From contig JAYRVF010000014.1 of NCBI GenBank assembly GCA_041918675.1, forward strand, positions 124,001-188,000: 64,000 bases of DNA, given 5' to 3'. This document shows positions 8,557 through 17,569 of this stretch, piece by piece; within the stretch, counting starts at the first letter, position 1, and every line of letters begins with the position of its first letter. Source of the DNA: SCUB01 sp041918675 (GTDB lineage: Bacteria > Pseudomonadota > Alphaproteobacteria > Rhizobiales > Xanthobacteraceae). The notes under the pieces are model-generated. The model was given only the letters and a program-made list of their open reading frames with translations, made no database searches and was not told the origin of the DNA. The position numbers were made by a program, and so were the translations under genes.

Positions 8557-9705
8557 TTACTTGCCCACCGCCCCGCGCACGACCCCGACGATCCGCGCCC
8601 GCGTCGGTTCGTCGAGATAGGCGTGCATCGGCAGGCTGACGACCTCGCCGGCCAGCCTGTCGCTGATCGGCAACCCGCCGTCGGCGACCGGATAATGGCG
8701 GTAGGCGGTCTGGCGGTGGAGCGGCTTGGGATAATAGATCGCCGTCGGCACTCCCTGGGCGCGCAACGCCTCGACGAAGGCCTCGCGCGCGCCGGCCGCC
8801 ACGCGGATGGTGTATTGCGCCCACACCGAGGTGTTGCCCTCGGCCACGCGCGGCACGATCACCGCGTCGCCGAGGCCGTCGGCGTAGCTTCGCGCCACCG
8901 CGTCGCGGGCCGCGATCTCCTCGGGAAAGATCCCGAGCTTCTCGATCAGGATCGCCGCCTGGATGGTGTCGAGGCGCGCGGTCAGGCCGAGGCGGATGTT
9001 GTCGTATTTGTCGGCGCCCTGCCCATGCACGCGCACGCTGCGCAGGATGTCGGCGAACGCGTCGTCGTCGGTGAAGATCGCGCCGCCATCGCCGTAGCAG
9101 CCGAGCGGCTTGGCCGGGAAGAAGCTCGTCGCGGTGGCAAGGCCGAAGGTGCCGAGCCGGCGGCCCTTGTAGGTCGCCCCGAAGCTCTGGCAGGCGTCGT
9201 CGAGCACGAACAGCCCCTCGGCCTTCGCGACTTCCGCGACGGCGTCATGATCGGCGGGCTGCCCGAACAGATCGACCGGAATGATGGCTTTCAATTTCAG
9301 ACCGAGGCGCTTGGCCGTCGCGACGCCCCGGCGCAGCGAGGCGATGTCGATGTTGAACGTGGCCTCGTCGATGTCGACGAAGACCGGCGTCGCGCCCGCC
9401 AGCGCCACGACCTCGGCTGTGGCGCAGAAGGTGAAGGACGGGCACAGCACCGCGTCGCCCGGACCGACGCCCCGCGCCATCAGCACCATCAGCATCGCGT
9501 CGGTGCCGCTGGCGCAGGCGATCACGTGCTTGGCGCCGGAAAAGGCCGCGAGTTTCGCTTCGAGCGCGCCGACCTCGGGGCCGTTGATGAACTGGCAATG
9601 GCCGAGAACGCGCGTCACGGCCGCGTCGACCGCGCCTCCCAGGCGCTTGCGCTGCGCGGCGACGTCGATGAAGGCGATGGGATTGGGGCGCGTTTGCTGG
9701 TTCAT
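8557..9705 (-). CDS. DegT/DnrJ/EryC1/StrS aminotransferase, probable sugar-nucleotide transaminase (GnnB-like)
   Basis: This PLP-dependent sugar aminotransferase of 382 residues shows the fold type I pattern: CASGTDAM (phosphate cup, near residue 67), VDLFGQPAD, LDDACQSFGA and the Schiff-base lysine in SFFPAKPLGCYGDGG at about Lys199. It opens IAFIDVAAQRKRL, as in WbpE and GnnB relatives. The preceding gene is a Gfo/Idh dehydrogenase, and this pairing is the GnnA/GnnB or WbpB/WbpE arrangement that installs a 3-amino group on a UDP-HexNAc. Many Rhizobiales have 2,3-diamino-2,3-dideoxyglucose in lipid A, so GnnB is the favoured reading, but the substrate is inferred. ATG at 9705 is preferred over a TTG nine bases upstream. 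Confidence 0.82.
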   Translation of the reverse strand: MNQQTRPNPIAFIDVAAQRKRLGGAVDAAVTRVLGHCQFINGPEVGALEAKLAAFSGAKHVIACASGTDAMLMVLMARGVGPGDAVLCPSFTFCATAEVVALAGATPVFVDIDEATFNIDIASLRRGVATAKRLGLKLKAIIPVDLFGQPADHDAVAEVAKAEGLFVLDDACQSFGATYKGRRLGTFGLATATSFFPAKPLGCYGDGGAIFTDDDAFADILRSVRVHGQGADKYDNIRLGLTARLDTIQAAILIEKLGIFPEEIAARDAVARSYADGLGDAVIVPRVAEGNTSVWAQYTIRVAAGAREAFVEALRAQGVPTAIYYPKPLHRQTAYRHYPVADGGLPISDRLAGEVVSLPMHAYLDEPTRARIVGVVRGAVGK

Positions 9706-9809
9706 GGCGGACAACTTCGTTTCGTTTCACCTGTGAACGGGAGGGAGCGCGCCGGCGGACGCGCGCGGCTCCCAGGAATGCGGGAAATCCGGCGGAAGGG
9801 TCGCGCCCC

Positions 9810-10820
9810 TCACCCGGCGGCGCGGCGCGCCGCGGCGTCCGTCGCCGGCCGTCCCTGCGCCCGCGGATCCCACGCGGAGGTCGCGAGGCAATCCATGGCG
9901 ATCTTCAGGCTCGCCACGCCCTCCTCGCCGGTGACCGCCGTCGCGCCGCCGGAGGCGATCGCGGCGACGAAGGACAGCAGCTCGGCGCGCAGCGGCTCCT
10001 CGTGGCCGACCGAAAGATGACGCATCGAATAGCTGCCGTCGGGCTGGAAGCCGAAGCACTCCGTCACCTGCCGCGTCAGCAGGTCGCCCATGACGTATTT
10101 GCCGCGCGTCGCCACCGTCACGTTGCGCGCCTTGAACGGCGTCAGCCAGTTGGTGTTGATGTGGGCGAGCACGCCCGAGGCGGTGCGGAACTGCAGCAGC
10201 GCGATGTCCTCGCGTTCGGCGACCGCGCTGGAGACCTGCGCCTGCACCTCGACGATGTCGGATTCGGTGAACCAGCGAATGAGATCGATGTCGTGAACCG
10301 CGAGATCGATGACCACGCCGACATTCGACATGCGCGGGGGAAACGGCCCGACGCGGGTGATGGCGATCGAGAGAATGTCCTCGCCCTGGATCGCCTGCTT
10401 GATGGTGGCGACCGCCGGGTTGAAGCGCTCGACATGGCCGACCATCAGCGTCACGCCCGCCTGGCGCGCGGCGGCGACGATCTCATGGCCCTCGTCGACC
10501 GTGGACGCGATCGGCTTTTCCACCATCACATGAATGCCGCGCGCGATGCAGCCGAGCGCGATTTCGTGATGCAGGTGCGTCGGCGCGGCGATGGTGACGG
10601 CGTCGACGCCGGCCGCGATCAGCTCCGCTTGCGTGGCGAAGACCGGACAGCCGACGATCCGCGCGGCGCGCGCGCGGTTGTCCGCGTCCGGATCGACGAC
10701 GCCGACGAGGACGACGCCGGGAAGCATCGCCAGCACCCGCGCGTGGTTGAATCCCATGACGCCCGCGCCGATGACGCCGACGCGGAGCAACTGGCCCGAA
10801 GCGCCCGTTCCGGTTTCCAT
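9810..10820 (-). CDS. Gfo/Idh/MocA oxidoreductase, probable UDP-HexNAc 3-dehydrogenase (GnnA-like)
   Basis: The 336-residue protein has an N-terminal Rossmann domain (VGVIGAGVMGFNHARVL near residue 15), the family EKP motif in HVMVEKPIAS with the catalytic-region lysine near residue 100, and the C-terminal sheet domain with HVERFNPAV and DLAVHDIDLIRW. This family oxidises the 3-hydroxyl of sugar nucleotides; the product would be handed to the aminotransferase encoded 104 bases downstream. Together they would make the 2,3-diamino sugar donor for amide-rich lipid A. A simple exchange to another Gfo/Idh function, such as inositol dehydrogenation, is possible but the neighbour argues against it. 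Confidence 0.82.
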   Translation of the reverse strand: METGTGASGQLLRVGVIGAGVMGFNHARVLAMLPGVVLVGVVDPDADNRARAARIVGCPVFATQAELIAAGVDAVTIAAPTHLHHEIALGCIARGIHVMVEKPIASTVDEGHEIVAAARQAGVTLMVGHVERFNPAVATIKQAIQGEDILSIAITRVGPFPPRMSNVGVVIDLAVHDIDLIRWFTESDIVEVQAQVSSAVAEREDIALLQFRTASGVLAHINTNWLTPFKARNVTVATRGKYVMGDLLTRQVTECFGFQPDGSYSMRHLSVGHEEPLRAELLSFVAAIASGGATAVTGEEGVASLKIAMDCLATSAWDPRAQGRPATDAAARRAAG

Positions 10821-11059
10821 GTTCAATCTCGCAATATCAGTCCCGAAATCGAACGATCGCCGCGCGCGGGCGCCAAGACGGGCGCCATGCCGGGTCGTTC
10901 ATCGGTATTCGCCGGTCAGACCGCCGGCCCCCCTAATTCGGCCGCACAGGTAACACGCCCGCGCCGCCAAGGCGACCGCGCCCGGAGCGCGGCCCATACA
11001 CGTTTTGAATCAAACGATTACAGCCCTGGGGCGGGCCCGGCGCCGCGAAAGGCGCGACC

Positions 11060-11806
11060 TCACGCCCGCGCCCCGGCCGGCAAATCGAGGCCCAGCCCGG
11101 CGGCCAGCGTGTCCGCCCGGAACGCCTTGACGGCGTCGAGGGCCAAGTCGTCGCCCGTCTTGGTTCCGATCGCCGGCATCTTCTTGAGCACGTCGGCGGG
11201 CGCCGTAATGATGTGGCAGCCCATCTCCTCGGCCTCGATGACGTTGAAGACCTCGCGGGTGGACGCCCAAATGATCTCGATATTGGGCGTCTTGCGCGCG
11301 CGCGCGATGGCGTCGCGCATCAGCGGACGATAATCGAGGCCGAGATCGGCGAGCCGTCCGGCGAAGATGGAGACGCAGGCCGGCGCGCCGCCATCGAGCG
11401 CGGCGATGGCGCGGGCGGCCTGATCGGCGGTGAAGATCGTCGTCATATTGACCTTGATGCCCTCGCGCGAGAGCACGCGCACCGCGTCGAACAGGAATTC
11501 GCCGCGCGTCGTCATCACCGGAAGCTTGACGTGGACATTGGCGCCCCATCCCGCGATCAGCCGCGCCTGCGCGATCATTTCGGGGATGTCGTCGGAGAGG
11601 ACCTCGAAGGAGATATGCCGGTCCGGGACCGCCGCGACGAGTTCGCGCGCGTAGCCGGCGTAATCGGACACGCCCGCCTTCTTGAGCAGCGACGGGTTGG
11701 TGGTAAAGCCGGCGATCCACGCGTTGCGCGCCATTTCGACGATCTGGGCCTTGTCGGCGCCGTCGGTGAACAATTTAACGCGCAAGGAAGCAAGCTGAGG
11801 CGCCAT
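11060..11806 (-). CDS. Transaldolase family protein (short form)
   Basis: This 248-residue class I aldolase resembles the short transaldolase/fructose-6-phosphate aldolase group. It begins LRVKLFTDGADKAQ and contains GFTTNPSLLKKAG, the Schiff-base lysine in NVHVKLPVM near residue 86, KVNMTTIFTADQA, CVSIFAGRLADLG and IIWASTREVFN. The ATG at 11806 is chosen because upstream codons show no family similarity. It is not next to central pentose-phosphate genes but sits beside sugar-nucleotide and heptose genes. It could supply sedoheptulose 7-phosphate, the precursor of ADP-heptose, or act on a sugar of the LPS; this is inference from position. Confidence 0.88.
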   Translation of the reverse strand: MAPQLASLRVKLFTDGADKAQIVEMARNAWIAGFTTNPSLLKKAGVSDYAGYARELVAAVPDRHISFEVLSDDIPEMIAQARLIAGWGANVHVKLPVMTTRGEFLFDAVRVLSREGIKVNMTTIFTADQAARAIAALDGGAPACVSIFAGRLADLGLDYRPLMRDAIARARKTPNIEIIWASTREVFNVIEAEEMGCHIITAPADVLKKMPAIGTKTGDDLALDAVKAFRADTLAAGLGLDLPAGARA

Positions 11807-12103
11807 GGCGGGGCTCCGGTGAGGATCGAACCGCCATCCCATACGCGCGCCCCGGCGCTCTCGCAAGCCGCCGAAATCGCCCATTCGTCGCAATCGGCCG
11901 CGCGCGCCGACATCTCCGAATTCGTGAAGATGCGCCGCGGCCGCGTGGCGCGCCGGCCACGCCGGCGATCGCGCCGCGCCCATGGAAAACGACACGGCCC
12001 CCGCTATTGCCAGACCGCGCCGCAGGCCATACCAAGGCACCCGCGTGACGGCGGGTCGCCACGGGGCGCGCGCCGACGGGATTTCTCCACTTCGCGGGTC
12101 GCA

Positions 12104-13060
12104 ATGCGCCGGTTCGTTCTTCTCGCCCTCAAGATCGTGGTAACCTTGGGGCTCCTGTTCCTGTCGCTGCGCGGCGTCGCCGTGTCCTCGATCCTGGAGC
12201 GAGCGGGCCAGATTTCCCTCCTCTGGCTCGCGCTCGGCATCGTCACGACCATCGTTCAATTCGTCCTGACCGGCCTGCGCTGGCGCATCATCTCGCGATT
12301 TTGCGACGTGCCGCTCGGCTTCGGCGAAGCCCAGCGCTACGTCTTCATCGGCGTCTTCTTCAGTCAGACGCTGCCGTCGTCGATCGGCGGCGACGCGGTG
12401 CGGCTTTGGCTGCTCGGCCGCAGCGGCGTGGGCTGGCGCGAGGCGACCTATTCGGTATTGGTCGACCGCGCCATCGGCATGCTCGGCATCGCCGCCGTGA
12501 TCGTGCTCAGCCTGCCCTGGAGCCATGACCTCATCGGCGACCAGCGCGGCCGCCTCGCCTTGCTCGCCATCGACCTGATCGCGCTCGGGGCCGGCGTCGC
12601 GTTCCTGCTGTTCGGCCTGCTGAACTGGCCCTGGCTGCAACGCTGGTGGCCGACGCGGCATGTCCACGCCTGCGCCGTGATCACCAACCGCGTGCTGTTT
12701 CAGTGGCGCAGCGCCCTGCCGATCATCGTCCTATCGCTCGCCGTCCCGGTGTTTTCGACACTGATCGGATGGTGCGTGGTCAAATCGATCGCCGCGCCCG
12801 TCACCTTCGCGCAGACATTCCTGCTCATCCCGCCGATCATCCTGCTCACCATGCTGCCGATCTCGATCGCCGGCTGGGGCGTGCGCGAGGCGACGATGAT
12901 GGTCGCCTTCGGCTATGCGGGGCTCGCGCCGGCCGACGGGCTGGTGATCTCGCTGCTCTACGGCGTGACGCAATTCGCGGTCGGCGCGCTCGGCGGGCTC
13001 ATCTGGATCATGGGCCGGGAACGGATGCCGGCCGTCGACGACAACGCCGGCTCACGATAA
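12104..13060 (+). CDS. Lysylphosphatidylglycerol synthetase/UPF0104-type integral membrane protein (flippase-like)
   Basis: The 318-residue protein has eight or so hydrophobic helices and matches the flippase-like half of LPG synthases, without a catalytic acyltransferase domain. Segments such as GLRWRIISRFC, FFSQTLPSSIGGDAVRLWLLGR, SVLVDRAIGMLGI and PISIAGWGVREATMMVAFGYAGL are the usual conserved loops. The start at 12104 is chosen because it begins directly with a charged residue pair and the first membrane helix. In LPS clusters, such proteins are thought to translocate lipid-linked sugars, but no substrate can be named. It is divergent from the transaldolase and convergent with hldE. Confidence 0.87.
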   Translation: MRRFVLLALKIVVTLGLLFLSLRGVAVSSILERAGQISLLWLALGIVTTIVQFVLTGLRWRIISRFCDVPLGFGEAQRYVFIGVFFSQTLPSSIGGDAVRLWLLGRSGVGWREATYSVLVDRAIGMLGIAAVIVLSLPWSHDLIGDQRGRLALLAIDLIALGAGVAFLLFGLLNWPWLQRWWPTRHVHACAVITNRVLFQWRSALPIIVLSLAVPVFSTLIGWCVVKSIAAPVTFAQTFLLIPPIILLTMLPISIAGWGVREATMMVAFGYAGLAPADGLVISLLYGVTQFAVGALGGLIWIMGRERMPAVDDNAGSR

Positions 13061-13071
13061 GGACGCGCGCC

Positions 13072-14541
13072 TCACGCGCGCCCGGCGCCGCGCGCGATCA
13101 GCGCGGTGGTGCCGTGGCCGGCGAGCGTTTCGACGATGATGACCTCGCCGCCATCCGCCTCGACCGCGTCGCCGCCGACGACATCGCGGCGGGCATAGTC
13201 CCCGCCCTTGACCAGGACGTGCGGCCGCAGCCGCGTGATCAGTTCGAGCGGCGTGTCCTCGTCGAACAGCGTGACCAGATCGACGGCTTCGAGCGCGGCG
13301 AGCACCCGCGCGCGCGCGTGCTCGTCCTGCACCGGACGGCCCTCGCCCTTGAGCCGGCGAACCGAGGCGTCGCTGTTGAGGCCGACGACGAGACGGTCGC
13401 AGGCCGCCCGCGCGCGCGTGAGCACATGCACATGGCCGGGATGGAGCAGGTCGAAACAGCCATTGGTGAAGCCGATGCGCAGCCCCTGCCGGCGCCAGCG
13501 CCGGACGCGTTCGCCGAGTTCGCCGGGATCGGCGACGATCTTCTCCTCCGCGGCGAGCGCGGCATGCGGCAACATCTGGCCGCGCAATTCGGCGAGCGTG
13601 AGCGTCGCGGTGCCGCGCTTGCCGACGACCACGGCGGCGGCCGCGTTCGCCGCGCGCAAGGCGAGATCGCGCTCGGCGCCGGCCGCGAGCGCGACCGCGA
13701 AGGTCGCCGCCACGGTGTCGCCGGCGCCGGAAACGTCGCGCACCCTGACCGCGTAGGCCGGCAGGTGCAGCACCTTCTCGTCGCGGCAGACGAGGCTCAT
13801 GCCGTTCTCGCTGCGCGTGACGAGAACCGCGTCGCAATCGGCCATCACCATGGCGTCGAACGCGGCCGTCTCGATTTCGGCCTCGGTGGCGGCGTGACGG
13901 CGCGTGGCCTCGGCGAGTTCCTTGCGGTTCGGCGTCAGCAGGGTCGTGCCGCGATAGATGGAAAAATCGCTGGATTTGGGATCGACCACGACCGGCTTTC
14001 CCGCCGCCTTGGCCGCCTCGATGACGTCGCGGATGACGCGGCCGGTAAGCACGCCCTTGGCGTAATCCGACAGGACGACGATGTCGGCGCGCGGGATCGC
14101 CGCGCGCGCCCGGTCGATGACCTCCTGCTCGGTGTCGGCGGCCAGCGGCAGCGCCACTTCCCAATCGGCGCGCAGGAGATGGGTCGAGAAATGCTCGGAC
14201 ACGAAACGGACCTTGCGCGTGGTCGGCCGGCTCGCATCGACGACGAGATGGGCCTCGATCAGGGGCTCGCGGCCGAGCGCGCCGATCAGCGTTTGGGCGG
14301 CCTCGTCGTTGCCGATGACGCCGACGAAGTGACAACGCGCGCCGAGCGCGGCGACGTTGCGCGCGACATTGCCGGCCCCTCCGATCACGATTTCGCTTCG
14401 GTTCACCGTCAGCACCGGCGCGGGCGCTTCCGGCGAGATGCGCGAGACCTCGCCATAGACGAAGTCGTCGAGCATGAGGTCGCCGACGCAGAGCACCGTC
14501 TGCTCGGCGATGCGGGCGGCGAAGCTGTCGAAGTCCTGCAT
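13072..14541 (-). CDS. hldE: Bifunctional D-beta-D-heptose 7-phosphate kinase/D-beta-D-heptose 1-phosphate adenylyltransferase
   Basis: HldE carries out two steps of ADP-heptose synthesis in the cytosol. The first about 320 residues are a PfkB/ribokinase domain with GGAGNVARNVAALG near residue 55, KVRFVSEHF, LLTPNRKE and the catalytic DVSGAGDTVAATFA. The last about 140 residues are a nucleotidyltransferase with GFTNGCFDLLHPGHVHVL (HxGH motif) and GLNSDASVRRLKG. At 489 residues it has the full length of the fused enzyme. It lies 10 bases downstream of hldD on the same strand, so the two are an operon. The sequential substrates come from GmhA and the intermediate passes through GmhB. Confidence 0.96.
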   Translation of the reverse strand: MQDFDSFAARIAEQTVLCVGDLMLDDFVYGEVSRISPEAPAPVLTVNRSEIVIGGAGNVARNVAALGARCHFVGVIGNDEAAQTLIGALGREPLIEAHLVVDASRPTTRKVRFVSEHFSTHLLRADWEVALPLAADTEQEVIDRARAAIPRADIVVLSDYAKGVLTGRVIRDVIEAAKAAGKPVVVDPKSSDFSIYRGTTLLTPNRKELAEATRRHAATEAEIETAAFDAMVMADCDAVLVTRSENGMSLVCRDEKVLHLPAYAVRVRDVSGAGDTVAATFAVALAAGAERDLALRAANAAAAVVVGKRGTATLTLAELRGQMLPHAALAAEEKIVADPGELGERVRRWRRQGLRIGFTNGCFDLLHPGHVHVLTRARAACDRLVVGLNSDASVRRLKGEGRPVQDEHARARVLAALEAVDLVTLFDEDTPLELITRLRPHVLVKGGDYARRDVVGGDAVEADGGEVIIVETLAGHGTTALIARGAGRA

Positions 14542-14551
14542 GCGCGGGCCC

Positions 14552-15532
14552 CTAGCGGTAGCGGTCGGCGGCGGTGAGGTAGCGGGTCACATAGGCGGTG
14601 ACCGCGTCTTCCAATGGCGTGAAGCCGCCATCATAGCCGGCCGCGCGCAATTTCGCCGGGTCGGCCTCGGTGAAGTATTGATAGGTGCCCCGGATTTCCT
14701 CGGGCATCGGGACGAATTCGATGTTCGGCTTCGTCCCCAGCGCCGCGTAGGCGGCGAGAATGAAATCGTGGAAGCTGCGCGCGCGCCCGGTGCCGACGTT
14801 GAACAGGCCGCTGACCGCTTGGTTCGCCATCAGCCATTGGACCACCCGCGCGCAATCCTCGACCCAGATGAAATCGCGCCGCTGGTCGCCGTCGGCGATG
14901 GCCTCGCGATGCGACTTGAACAACCGCACCGGCCGGCCGGCGCGGATGTCGTCGAACATCTTGGTCAGGACGCTCATCATCGCGCCCTTGTGGTATTCGT
15001 TGGGTCCGAACGCGTTGAAGAACTTCAGCCCCGCCCATTGCGGCGGCATGCGCTCGCCGCGCGCGAGGCGGGTGGCGACCGTCAGATCGAACTGGTGCTT
15101 GCTCCAGCCATAAAGGTTCATCGGCCGCAGGGCTCGCAGTTCGCCGACGCTCTGGAAATCGACGAAGCCCTGGGCGCCGTCGCCATAGGTCGCCGCCGAC
15201 GAGGCGTAGATGAACGGCGTTCCCGTCGCGGCGCACCAATCGAGCAGGCGCACCGATTGGCGGAAATTGGTGTCGAAGACGAGATCGCCGTCGGTCGCGG
15301 TCGTCGCCGAAATGGCGCCCATGTGAATCACGGCTTCGAGCGCGCGACCTTGGAGCCACGAATGGAGCTCCGCCGGCGGAACGATGTCGGCGAGCCGGCG
15401 CTTGGCGAGGTTTCGCCATTTGCCGTCGTCACCGAGCGTGTCGCAGACGACGATGTCGGAACGGCCGGCGTCGTCGAGCGCGGCCACGATAATCGACCCG
15501 ATAAATCCGGCCCCGCCGGTCACAAGCAGCAT
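14552..15532 (-). CDS. hldD: ADP-L-glycero-D-manno-heptose 6-epimerase
   Basis: This short-chain dehydrogenase-type epimerase converts ADP-D-glycero- to ADP-L-glycero-manno-heptose, the donor for the LPS inner core. The 326-residue protein begins MLLVTGGAGFIGS (NADP site), has HMGAISATT, a YASSAATYGDG block and the catalytic YGWSK pair near residue 140, then FNAFGPNEYHKGAMMSV typical of HldD. The ATG at 15532 is chosen because the Rossmann motif starts at residue 3 and GGAGTGGG lies upstream. It heads the hldD-hldE operon and is divergent from waaF. Confidence 0.96.
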   Translation of the reverse strand: MLLVTGGAGFIGSIIVAALDDAGRSDIVVCDTLGDDGKWRNLAKRRLADIVPPAELHSWLQGRALEAVIHMGAISATTATDGDLVFDTNFRQSVRLLDWCAATGTPFIYASSAATYGDGAQGFVDFQSVGELRALRPMNLYGWSKHQFDLTVATRLARGERMPPQWAGLKFFNAFGPNEYHKGAMMSVLTKMFDDIRAGRPVRLFKSHREAIADGDQRRDFIWVEDCARVVQWLMANQAVSGLFNVGTGRARSFHDFILAAYAALGTKPNIEFVPMPEEIRGTYQYFTEADPAKLRAAGYDGGFTPLEDAVTAYVTRYLTAADRYR

Positions 15533-15829
15533 CGTCCCACTCCGATCAACGGCGGAAAGCTTTGCCCCAGACAACGACGGCAGGCAACTTGTGCCAAATC
15601 GGTAACCAGCGGGGGTGTTCCCTGGAAAAGCCCGAAAAGCGCGAGACCAGATACGAAACGCGAAGAGAGAGGCGCAATCGCACCAAGGGCGCCGATAACA
15701 GGCGCCGCGCCCGCGCTTCGGCCGACAGGGTGAACAACGCAAATTGACGCTGGACAGGGCCGATGCGGACGGCTAACCGCCGTTCTTACCGGACTGCGCC
15801 GCAACGGGCATGCGATAGATTGATTAAGA

Positions 15830-16906
15830 ATGAATCAGCATTCAATTGATGGCGCATCGTCCACCAGCCCGGTGCCGGCTCCGGATACAAGCCCGATCCT
15901 CATCATTCCCTACATGTGGATCGGCGATTTTGTCCGTTGCCACACCGTCGTCAGCGTCATCAAGGCGCGCTGGCCGGACCGGCCGATCGATGTGCTGACG
16001 ACGCGTCTCTGCGCGCCGCTTCTCGACTACATGCCGGGCGTGCGCAAGGGCATCGTCTGGGATCTCCCGCGCCGGCGGATCGCGTTCGGCGAGCATCGCC
16101 GGCTCGCCGATGTCCTGCGCGGGGAAAGCTACGGCACGGCGTTCGTCATGTCGCGCACGTGGAAGGCCGCGCTCGCCCCGGCGCTCGCCGGTATTCCCGA
16201 TCGCGTCGGCTTTCTCGGCGAGATGCGGTTCGGACTGTTGACCGAGTGGCGGTGGGGCGAGCGCGAGCTGCCGCGCATGGTCGATCGGTGCAGTGCGCTT
16301 GCGCTGCCCAAGGACGCGCCCTTGCCGGCGGAGTGGCCGGTCCCCGAGATCGTCGTGCCCCGCGCGGAAATCGAGGCCTGGCGCGCGGCGAACGACATCG
16401 GCCCGGGCCCGGCGATCGCCCTCGCGCCGGGGTCGGTCGGCCCGGCCAAGCGCTGGACCGGCTATGGCGAGGCGGCGCGCCTGCTCGTCCAACAGGGCCT
16501 CGGCGTCTGGGTCGTCGGCGGCCCCGGCGAGAAGGAGGTCGCGGCCGAGCTCATGCGCGCGGGCGGCCCCGGCGTGCGTGATCTGACCGGCAATGATCTT
16601 CGCAACGGTATTCTCGCGCTGGCGGCAGCCGATGCCGCCGTGACCAACGATTCGGGGCTGCTGCACGTCGCCGCCGCGATCGGCACGCCCACGGTCGGCA
16701 TTTTCGGACCGACCAGCGCCTATCATTGGGCCCCGCTCAATCCGCTCGCCGCCGTGATCGAGACGAGGACGGAGGTCGCCTGCCGCCCCTGCCACCGGCC
16801 GGTGTGCCGCGAGGGCCATCACCGCTGCATGACCGAGATCCCGCCGCAAGCGGTCGCGGAGGCGGCGGCGGAGGCGGCCCGGCGGGCCGGCGCACGACCG
16901 GGATAG
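15830..16906 (+). CDS. waaF: ADP-heptose:LPS heptosyltransferase II
   Basis: This GT9 family glycosyltransferase of 358 residues adds the second heptose to the LPS inner core on the cytoplasmic face of the inner membrane. The conserved N-terminal block ILIIPYMWIGDFVRC begins only near residue 22, so the first 20 or so residues are an extension, or the true start is downstream. The donor-site motifs LAPGSVGPAKRW and TNDSGLLHVAAAIGTPTVGIFGPTS are clear, and a C-terminal CRPCHRPVCREGHHRCM segment carries the cysteines usual in this family. It heads the plus-strand waaF-gmhA-gmhB set. WaaC, the first heptosyltransferase, is not in the window. Confidence 0.92.
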   Translation: MNQHSIDGASSTSPVPAPDTSPILIIPYMWIGDFVRCHTVVSVIKARWPDRPIDVLTTRLCAPLLDYMPGVRKGIVWDLPRRRIAFGEHRRLADVLRGESYGTAFVMSRTWKAALAPALAGIPDRVGFLGEMRFGLLTEWRWGERELPRMVDRCSALALPKDAPLPAEWPVPEIVVPRAEIEAWRAANDIGPGPAIALAPGSVGPAKRWTGYGEAARLLVQQGLGVWVVGGPGEKEVAAELMRAGGPGVRDLTGNDLRNGILALAAADAAVTNDSGLLHVAAAIGTPTVGIFGPTSAYHWAPLNPLAAVIETRTEVACRPCHRPVCREGHHRCMTEIPPQAVAEAAAEAARRAGARPG

Positions 16907-16969
16907 GCCCCCGCCTTGCGCGGCGCGGCCATGCCCGGTACGACACCCCGATCCAAGGCGAGCCCGGCA

Positions 16970-17569
16970 ATGGCGACAACCGACGACGACATCATCCGTG
17001 GGCATTTCGCCCGATCGCTCGACGCCCTGACGCGGGCGGCGGCCGACGCGGCGCTTGGCCGGACGGTGTCGGCGGTTGCCGGCGTCATCGTCGCGGCGAT
17101 GCGCGCGGGCGGCAAGGTCATGATCGCCGGCAATGGCGGCAGCGCCGCCGACGCGCAGCACATCGCCGCCGAACTCGTCGGCCGCTATCGCGGCGATCGC
17201 CGCGCCTTCGCGGCCTTGGCGCTGACCACGGACACTTCCGCGCTCACCTCGATCGCAAACGATTACGGCTTCGAGCACGTCTTCGCCCGGCAGGTGCGCG
17301 GCCTGGGCCGGCCCGGCGACGTGCTGATCGCGATCTCGACCTCCGGCCGCTCGCCCAACATCATCGCCGCGATCGCCGCCGCGCGCGAGGCCGCGATGAC
17401 CGTCGTCGGCTTCACCGGCGCTGGCGGCGGCGAGATGGCGGCGCTGTGCGATCACCTGCTCGCCGCGCCGAGCGCGGAGACCTCGATCATCCAGCAGCTT
17501 CACATCGTCGCCGCGCACGCGATCTGCGACGCGGTCGAACGCGCGCTCGGCGCCGACGCCGCTCCATGA
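16970..17569 (+). CDS. gmhA: Sedoheptulose 7-phosphate isomerase
   Basis: GmhA converts sedoheptulose 7-phosphate to D-glycero-D-manno-heptose 7-phosphate, the first committed step of ADP-heptose synthesis. The SIS-domain signature is clear: IAGNGGSAADAQHIAAELVGRY near residue 50 and AISTSGRSPNIIAAI near 120, with the C-terminal SAETSIIQQLHIVAAHAIC segment. The start at 16970 gives 199 residues, the usual size; in-frame ATGs at 16916 and 16931 would add an 18- or 13-residue tail and cannot be excluded. The gene overlaps gmhB by 4 bases (ATGA). Confidence 0.94.
   Translation: MATTDDDIIRGHFARSLDALTRAAADAALGRTVSAVAGVIVAAMRAGGKVMIAGNGGSAADAQHIAAELVGRYRGDRRAFAALALTTDTSALTSIANDYGFEHVFARQVRGLGRPGDVLIAISTSGRSPNIIAAIAAAREAAMTVVGFTGAGGGEMAALCDHLLAAPSAETSIIQQLHIVAAHAICDAVERALGADAAP

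Noticed and set aside
11213..13060. A 615-codon start for the flippase-like membrane protein
   Set aside because: The N-terminal 300 residues run antisense through the transaldolase and look like mirror sequence; the membrane protein begins cleanly at 12104.
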